DNA of 10,933 bases from an uncultured Bacilli bacterium (GTDB lineage: Bacteria > Bacillota_I > Bacilli_A > RF39 > UBA660), in the NCBI GenBank assembly GCA_947623975.1, contig CANQHY010000040.1:1-10933 (forward strand), written 5' to 3'. This document shows, one piece after another, positions 6,834 through 10,933 of this stretch (position 1 is its first letter; every line of letters starts with the position of its first letter). Under the pieces are notes generated by a model that did no database searches, was not told where the DNA came from, and saw only the letters and a list, made by a program, of their open reading frames with translations. Position numbers and translations under genes: made by a program.

Positions 6834-8110
6834 TAACTAGAGAAATCAAAGATTTAGAGCAAACAGTTCACATTGAAGTGTTAGATAACGGCTTAACAGT
6901 TTATCTTGTTCCTTTTAAAAATAGAAAAAATTATTATATCGAATACGTAACTAAATTTGGGGCTAGCATCGGTAAATTTAAACCATGTGATACAGATAAA
7001 TTTCAAAAAATATCTTATGGAGTAGCTCATTTTTTAGAGCATAAAATGTTTGAACAAGAATCGGGAGAAGATCCGTTCGAATTTTTTTCTAAGTATGGAA
7101 GTGATGCTAATGCTTCTACCGGTTATAAAAGCACCTCTTATGTAGTTGAAGGAACTAACAATATAGAAGAAAATCTTGATTATATGTTAACTTACGTTAA
7201 TAGTCCTTATTTCACTGATGAAAATGTTGAAAAAGAAAAAAATATTATTATTGAAGAAATAAATATGTACAACGATGAACCAGAGGGAAAGCTATATCGA
7301 GAGAGTAGTATGGCTATATTTAAAAATCATCCGATGCGAATTGATATAGGTGGAACAGAGAAAAGTGTAAGAAATATAACCAAGGAAGAACTTTACTCTT
7401 GCTACAATACTTTTTATCAACCTAGTAATATGTTTCTTATTATTGGTGGTAATTTCTCTATAGATTCAGTTATGAAAGTAATAAAGAATAATAAAGCCTT
7501 AAATTCAAATAAAATAAAAGAAGAAATTACTGTCAAATCTGTTAAAGAACCAAATGAGGTTAATGTTAAATTTAAGGAAATAAGTATAGAAGGTATGGTG
7601 ATACCTAAGTTTATTTTAACTATAAAGAAATCAATTAAAGGACTCGAAAAAAAAGATAGGTATGAGTTGTCTGTTTTGGTTAGTCTTCTTTATAATATTC
7701 TTTTTGGAAGCGCTTCAACTTTTAGAGAACAAGCCTTAAAACAGGGAATGATGTCTTTCCTTTCACCATCTAAAGTTATAGTAGATGATTTTCTTTTAAT
7801 TGAATTTTTAGCCGAAAGTAGAAGCCCTAAAGAATTAAGTGAAAAACTTATCGAATGTTTTAAAAACAAAGAAATAACAGAAGAAGAGATTGAAAGACAT
7901 AAAAAGTGTTACATATCGAATCTTGTTTTAACATCCGATCGCGTTGTTTCGACGGTTAGTAGTTTAGTTGATAATATAATAGATTATGATGATATAGTCT
8001 ACAACAAGATAGATATTGTAAGATCAATAAATTTGGATAAAATGAATAGACTTAGAGAATTTATTGATATTGATAATTCGTCTTTGGTGATTGCTAATTG
8101 TAAAGAATAA
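6830..8110 (+). CDS. ymfH: M16 family zinc metallopeptidase, YmfH-like catalytic subunit
   Basis: Zinc-dependent peptidase of the M16 family, 426 residues, cytosolic (no signal peptide). The inverted zinc motif HFLEH is at 67-71 inside YGVAHFLEHKMFE, and the distal zinc-binding glutamate is most likely Glu143 in IIIEEINMYNDEP, about 72 residues on, as expected. The segment GSDANASTGYKSTSYVV (90-106) is the usual substrate-edge strand. The C-terminal half has a degenerate version of the Arg/Tyr substrate-gripping motif (Arg299, no Tyr at +7), the reverse of its neighbour. AGGAGG at 6815-6820 lies inside the end of ymfF, and the ATG overlaps the ymfF stop, so translation is probably coupled and yields equal amounts. 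Relatives include YmfH and, more distantly, peptide-maturation proteases such as AlbE/AlbF, but no precursor peptide gene is seen nearby. Confidence 0.91.
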   Translation: MITREIKDLEQTVHIEVLDNGLTVYLVPFKNRKNYYIEYVTKFGASIGKFKPCDTDKFQKISYGVAHFLEHKMFEQESGEDPFEFFSKYGSDANASTGYKSTSYVVEGTNNIEENLDYMLTYVNSPYFTDENVEKEKNIIIEEINMYNDEPEGKLYRESSMAIFKNHPMRIDIGGTEKSVRNITKEELYSCYNTFYQPSNMFLIIGGNFSIDSVMKVIKNNKALNSNKIKEEITVKSVKEPNEVNVKFKEISIEGMVIPKFILTIKKSIKGLEKKDRYELSVLVSLLYNILFGSASTFREQALKQGMMSFLSPSKVIVDDFLLIEFLAESRSPKELSEKLIECFKNKEITEEEIERHKKCYISNLVLTSDRVVSTVSSLVDNIIDYDDIVYNKIDIVRSINLDKMNRLREFIDIDNSSLVIANCKE

Positions 8111-8132
8111 TTAAATTTATTCTTTATTTTTT
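8101..8132 (+). terminator. AT-rich intrinsic terminator overlapping the ymfH stop
   Basis: TAAAGAATAA (8101-8110) pairs perfectly over 10 bases with TTATTCTTTA (8117-8126) around a 6-base loop, followed by six T (8127-8132). The left arm consists of the last ymfH codons including the TAA stop. The stem has only one G-C pair, so termination may be leaky. The end of the T run is shared with the next -35 box. Confidence 0.65.
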
Positions 8133-8159
8133 GTAAAAAATTAGGATGAATGTTATACT
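8131..8159 (+). promoter_or_regulatory. Extended -10 promoter for the small membrane peptide and rsmI
   Basis: -35 TTGTAA (8131-8136), a 17-base spacer and -10 TATACT (8154-8159), with TG at 8151-8152 making an extended -10. This is the best-formed promoter in the window. Transcription would start near 8166, leaving a leader of about 26 bases. Confidence 0.75.
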
Positions 8160-8191
8160 TTAATTAGAGATTTTTAAAACGGGAGAGTTAT

Positions 8192-8284
8192 ATGAAGAAA
8201 ATGAATTGGTATAAAATATTATCTATTGCGATTATGGTGCTTTGTACTTTGCTAATGATAATAACTATTGTTGGTATGTGGTAA
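8192..8284 (+). CDS. Small hypothetical single-span membrane peptide (30 residues)
   Basis: Thirty-residue frame with an own promoter and a plausible ribosome site (GGGAGAG, 8181-8187) four bases before the ATG. It has a short polar, basic start (MKKMNWYK) and then one continuous hydrophobic stretch (about residues 9-29, ILSIAIMVLCTLLMIITIVGM), ending in Trp. This predicts a single membrane helix with the lysine-rich end in the cytosol, and no signal-peptidase site is apparent. rsmI starts 18 bases after its stop, so the two share a transcript. I do not recognise the family. It could be a membrane microprotein, a regulator of a membrane complex, or a leader peptide influencing rsmI translation. 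Promoter, ribosome site and clean TAA stop together argue that it is real. Confidence 0.65.
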   Translation: MKKMNWYKILSIAIMVLCTLLMIITIVGMW

Positions 8285-8302
8285 TTCTTTGGAGGATGAA
8301 AA

Positions 8303-9178
8303 ATGAAAACGTTATTTGTTGTTGCAACACCGATAGGTAATTTAAGTGACATATCTAAACGAGCTTTAGATATTTTAGAAAATGTTGATTTAATAGCAGC
8401 AGAGGATACAAGACAGACTTTGAAGCTTTTAAATCATTATAACATTAAGAAAAAACTCATATCTTATCATAAATTCAATGAAAAGGCTAAAAGTAGTGAA
8501 ATAATAAAATATTTGCAGGAAGGAAAAGATATTGCTTTAGTATCAGATGCTGGAACTCCTTGTATATCTGATCCGGGATTTACAGTTGTTAAAATGGCAA
8601 GAGAAAATAATATCGAAATAATAGGAATACCAGGACCATCTGCTATAATTACTGCTTTATCTATATCAGGACTTGATACTGCTAATTTTTCGTTTGTCGG
8701 ATTCTTACCAACTGATAATAAAAAATTAAAAGAAGAATTGAGTAAAATAAAAGAAAGTAGATTTTCGACTTTCGTTATATATGAGTCTCCTAAAAGACTT
8801 GTAAAATTGGTGGAATTACTTAAAGAAAATTTCAAAAATAGTAAACTTTTTATAGCGTCTGATCTTACTAAAATACATGAAAGAGCCTTTTTTGGGAAAA
8901 TAGAAGATGTTTATCTAAAAATAAAAGATGATGCAAATATTGAAAAAGGTGAATATGTTGTAATAATGGAAAAAGAAAGAGAGATAGTAACAGAAAATAA
9001 AGATAATCCAGAAGAGTTAAGCATTGAATCTTTGCTTGTTGACATTATGGTAAAAGAAAATTGTTCGTTAAAAGATGCCGTCTTCAAACTTAATGATAAA
9101 AATGGTAAATTCAAAAAAAATCAAATATATAATGCTAGTTTAAATTTAAAGAAGATAGTTGAAAATATAATAAAATAG
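8303..9178 (+). CDS. rsmI: 16S rRNA (cytidine1402-2'-O)-methyltransferase RsmI
   Basis: Uses S-adenosylmethionine to methylate the 2'-hydroxyl of C1402 in 16S rRNA, in the ribosomal decoding centre; RsmH methylates the base of the same nucleotide. The 291-residue length is normal. It is a tetrapyrrole-methylase-fold (SPOUT-unrelated) enzyme with VATPIGNLSDIS at 7-18, AEDTR at 33-37, SDAGTPCISDPG at 81-92 and PGPSA at 110-114, then FVGFLP and YESPKRL. The C-terminal domain (from about 235) is more variable and highly charged, as in relatives. The start ATG is set by GGAGG (8291-8295), seven bases upstream. It is expressed with the small membrane peptide upstream. No adjacent terminator is seen; the nearest hairpin lies 115 bases downstream. 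Confidence 0.96.
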   Translation: MKTLFVVATPIGNLSDISKRALDILENVDLIAAEDTRQTLKLLNHYNIKKKLISYHKFNEKAKSSEIIKYLQEGKDIALVSDAGTPCISDPGFTVVKMARENNIEIIGIPGPSAIITALSISGLDTANFSFVGFLPTDNKKLKEELSKIKESRFSTFVIYESPKRLVKLVELLKENFKNSKLFIASDLTKIHERAFFGKIEDVYLKIKDDANIEKGEYVVIMEKEREIVTENKDNPEELSIESLLVDIMVKENCSLKDAVFKLNDKNGKFKKNQIYNASLNLKKIVENIIK

Positions 9179-9292
9179 TTTACACTTTTAAAATTTTTGG
9201 GTGCCGCCATGTTCTAATTTTTTAAAACATTGATTATATTTTTGATAGAGCATTAACTTTGTTTTGTATTAATTCATATATTGTATAGATAG
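9179..9292. other. Long AT-rich 3' region of rsmI with an isolated GC-rich word
   Basis: Between the rsmI stop and the terminator hairpin there are 114 bases without a credible reading frame. The AT-rich run is broken only by GGGTGCCGCCATG at 9199-9211 (10 of 13 bases G or C). Directly after it, ATGTT (9209-9213) can pair with AACAT (9226-9230). I recognise no riboswitch, T-box or known RNA family and see no clear promoter here. Confidence 0.4.
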
Positions 9293-9321
9293 AAAAGTTA
9301 AATATTAAATAACTTTTTTTT
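9293..9321 (+). terminator. Intrinsic terminator between rsmI and pflB
   Basis: AAAAGTTA (9293-9300) pairs over eight bases with TAACTTTT (9310-9317) around a 9-base AT loop, and T continues from 9314 to 9321. The stem is AT-rich with one G-C pair. It probably ends the rsmI transcript before the pfl promoter. Confidence 0.6.
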
Positions 9322-9373
9322 GTGTATCAATGTGTAAATATAGTGGCAAAATATAATTAAAGTATTCTAAAAG

Positions 9374-9402
9374 TATAGAAAACAAGTTAAAAGTTTGCTA
9401 TA
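9374..9402. repeat. Inverted repeat over the pfl promoter (possible operator)
   Basis: TATAGAAAAC (9374-9383) and GTTTGCTATA (9393-9402) are inverted repeats matching at 9 of 10 positions, separated by 9 bases. The arms coincide with the candidate -35 and -10 of pflB, where a repressor would bind. The sequence does not fit the Rex, Crp/Fnr or CcpA consensus. AT-rich DNA makes chance inverted repeats common, so this is tentative. Confidence 0.35.
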
Positions 9403-9412
9403 TTTATATAAT
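9376..9412 (+). promoter_or_regulatory. Candidate pflB promoter
   Basis: Extended -10 TGC-TATATT (9396-9404) has TAGAAA (9376-9381) as a weak -35 at a 17-base spacing. A perfect TATAAT follows at 9407-9412 without a convincing -35. Either would give a leader of about 20-30 bases before the ATG at 9442. Another TATAAT at 9352-9357 lacks a -35. Confidence 0.45.
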
Positions 9413-9441
9413 AAGCTACAAAGATATATGGAGGTAATATT

Positions 9442-10933
9442 ATGAAGGATGAATGGAAAGGTTTTAAAGATGGAAATTGGACAAAAGAGATAGATGTAAG
9501 TAATTTTATTCAAGAAAATTATTCGAGTTATGATGGTGGAGAAGATTTCTTAGTAGGACCTACAAGTAAAACTAAAGCTGTTTGGGGAAAATGTGAGGAT
9601 CTTCTAAAAGAAGAGCTAAAAAAGCATGTTTTAGATATAGATGTTACTCATATGTCAGGGATAGATAATTTTGCTCCTGGCTATATTGATAAAGAAAATG
9701 AGCTTATTGTAGGTCTTCAAACAGATGCACCTCTTAAGAGAATAGTAAATCCTTACGGTGGAATAAGGATGGTTTATCAAGAACTAGAATCATATGGATA
9801 TAAGTTAGATGAGACAGTCGATAAGTATTTTAATGAATATCGAAAAAGTCATAATCAAGGAGTATTTGATGCTTATCCTAAAGAAGTAAGAACAGCAAGG
9901 CATTATGGACTTTTAACAGGACTTCCTGATGCTTACGGTAGAGGAAGAATAATTGGTGATTACCGTCGTGTTGCTCTTTATGGAATAGATTATTTGATGC
10001 AGGAAAAGAAGAATGAATGGGATAACGTTCTTTTAGGTGAGATGACAGATGAACTTATTCAATTAAGAGAAGATGTTTCAATGCAATATAAAGCCTTAGG
10101 ACAGATAAAAAGTATGGCTTCGAAATATGGGATTGACATATCAGAACCAGCTAGAAATGCTAAGGAAGCCATTCAATGGACTTATTTTGCCTATCTTGCT
10201 GCCATAAAAGAGAATAATGGCGCTGCTATGAGTTTAGGAAGAGTTGATGCTTTCTTTGATATATATATAAAAAGAGATATTGATAATGGAATTTTGACTG
10301 AAGAAGAAGCTCAAGAATTAATCGATCAATTTGTAATCAAATTAAGACTTGTAAGACATCTTAGAACACCTGATTATGACGAGTTGTTTTCAGGAGATCC
10401 TACTTGGGTAACTTGCTCTATTGCCGGTATAAATAAAAACTTAAAATCAATGGTTACTAAAACAAGTTATCGTATTCTTAATACTTTAACAAACTTAGAT
10501 CCAGCTCCAGAACCTAATATGACAGTTTTGTGGAGTAATAAGCTTCCTAAGAGTTTTAAAAGATACTGTGCTAAGATGAGTATTAAAACTGATTCTATTC
10601 AATATGAAAACGATGATATAATGCGTCCAATATACGGCGATGATTATGCTATAGCATGTTGTGTATCGGCAATGCGAGTTGGAAAAGATATGCAATACTT
10701 TGGAGCTCGTTGTAATCTTGCTAAAGCTTTGTTGTATGCAATAAATGGTGGAATGGACGAGATGGAAGAGGGAAAGGTTTTAGAAGGCGTCGATTTCATA
10801 AATGATGAAATTTTAGATTACGATAAAGTAAAAGATGCTTATTTTAAAGTCTTAGAAAAAGTAGCTACTATTTATGCTCGTGCCATGAACGTTATTCATT
10901 ATATGCATGATAAATATGCTTATGAAGCAGGAC
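9442..10933 (+). CDS. pflB: Formate C-acetyltransferase (pyruvate formate-lyase), 3'-truncated by the window edge
   Basis: Oxygen-sensitive glycyl-radical enzyme converting pyruvate and CoA to acetyl-CoA and formate in anaerobic fermentation. Reading from ATG 9442 (GGAGGT at 9430-9435, six bases upstream), 497 residues are visible of a family length near 750. The N-terminal WKGFKDGNWTKEIDVSNFIQENY matches PFL closely. Also present are the substrate-binding GLPDAYGRGRIIGDYRRVALYGIDYLM, the segment LFSGDPTWVTCSIAG, PEPNMTVLWS, and the adjacent catalytic cysteines Cys406-Cys407 in IACCVSAM; this Cys-Cys pair separates true PFL from other glycyl-radical enzymes. MQYFGAR supplies the conserved Arg near the active site. 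The C-terminal glycine loop carrying the radical lies beyond the window, as may the activase gene pflA. It is separated from rsmI by a terminator and has its own promoter region. Confidence 0.97.
   Translation, partial: MKDEWKGFKDGNWTKEIDVSNFIQENYSSYDGGEDFLVGPTSKTKAVWGKCEDLLKEELKKHVLDIDVTHMSGIDNFAPGYIDKENELIVGLQTDAPLKRIVNPYGGIRMVYQELESYGYKLDETVDKYFNEYRKSHNQGVFDAYPKEVRTARHYGLLTGLPDAYGRGRIIGDYRRVALYGIDYLMQEKKNEWDNVLLGEMTDELIQLREDVSMQYKALGQIKSMASKYGIDISEPARNAKEAIQWTYFAYLAAIKENNGAAMSLGRVDAFFDIYIKRDIDNGILTEEEAQELIDQFVIKLRLVRHLRTPDYDELFSGDPTWVTCSIAGINKNLKSMVTKTSYRILNTLTNLDPAPEPNMTVLWSNKLPKSFKRYCAKMSIKTDSIQYENDDIMRPIYGDDYAIACCVSAMRVGKDMQYFGARCNLAKALLYAINGGMDEMEEGKVLEGVDFINDEILDYDKVKDAYFKVLEKVATIYARAMNVIHYMHDKYAYEAG

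Noticed and set aside
8467..8835. 122-codon minus-strand frame inside rsmI
   Set aside because: Mirror of the conserved RsmI methyltransferase core; no independent evidence.
9199..9211. T-box specifier-type sequence
   Set aside because: GGGTGCCGCC only loosely resembles the T-box GGGTGGTACCGCG, there is no specifier stem, and no aminoacyl-tRNA or amino-acid gene follows.
9201..9233. Ten-codon frame starting GTG in the rsmI-pflB gap
   Set aside because: No ribosome site at proper spacing and too short to support.
9179..9441. pfl/ZTP riboswitch or other known riboswitch upstream of pflB
   Set aside because: The conserved GC-rich core of the ZTP motif is absent; only a short GGGTGCCGCC word is seen, 230 bases upstream and separated from pflB by a terminator.
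10495..10695. 66-codon minus-strand frame inside pflB
   Set aside because: Antisense to the PFL active-site region, with no ribosome site.
1..10933. CRISPR arrays, tRNA/rRNA genes, insertion sequences, phage or defence genes
   Set aside because: Read through for spaced direct repeats, cloverleaf patterns and transposase or integrase motifs; none seen.

Overview
The window is about 11 kb of AT-rich DNA with every gene on the plus strand, short intergenic gaps and strong AGGAGG-type ribosome binding sites. The gene set (ftsA, ftsZ, an ftsK/spoIIIE-type translocase followed closely by the ymfF/ymfH M16 peptidase pair, rsmI, pflB) points to a low-GC Bacillota bacterium, probably an anaerobic or fermentative, Bacilli-like lineage because of pyruvate formate-lyase. 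That placement is inference. Tryptophan is written TGG throughout and no long gene contains an in-frame TGA, so the standard bacterial code applies, not the UGA=Trp code of mycoplasmas.

Layout: (1) 2-2335, the 3' part of ftsA followed 12 bases later by complete ftsZ, closed by an intrinsic terminator that starts inside the ftsZ stop codon. (2) 2336-2463, a promoter region with two TATAAT boxes. (3) 2464-8110, a probable operon: DNA translocase, purine nucleoside phosphorylase (deoD), a catalytically empty M16 subunit (ymfF-like) and a zinc-bearing M16 subunit (ymfH-like) whose start overlaps the ymfF stop. It ends in a hairpin terminator that includes the ymfH stop codon. (4) 8131-9178, a well-formed extended -10 promoter driving a 30-residue single-membrane-span peptide and then rsmI. 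(5) 9179-9441, a 263-base gap with an unexplained GC-rich word, a terminator hairpin and an inverted repeat over the probable pfl promoter. (6) 9442-10933, pyruvate formate-lyase, cut off by the window end after 497 residues.

Functionally, FtsA tethers and FtsZ forms the division ring, and FtsK clears DNA from the closing septum. DeoD salvages purine nucleosides, the M16 pair is probably a two-subunit cytosolic peptidase, RsmI methylates 16S rRNA, and PflB makes acetyl-CoA and formate anaerobically. Most of this is housekeeping. I did not find an evident new multi-gene system. The items most worth checking are the membrane microprotein before rsmI, the rsmI-pflB gap, the division of labour within the M16 pair, the altered nucleotide-binding motif of FtsA, and deoD sitting inside an otherwise conserved gene neighbourhood.
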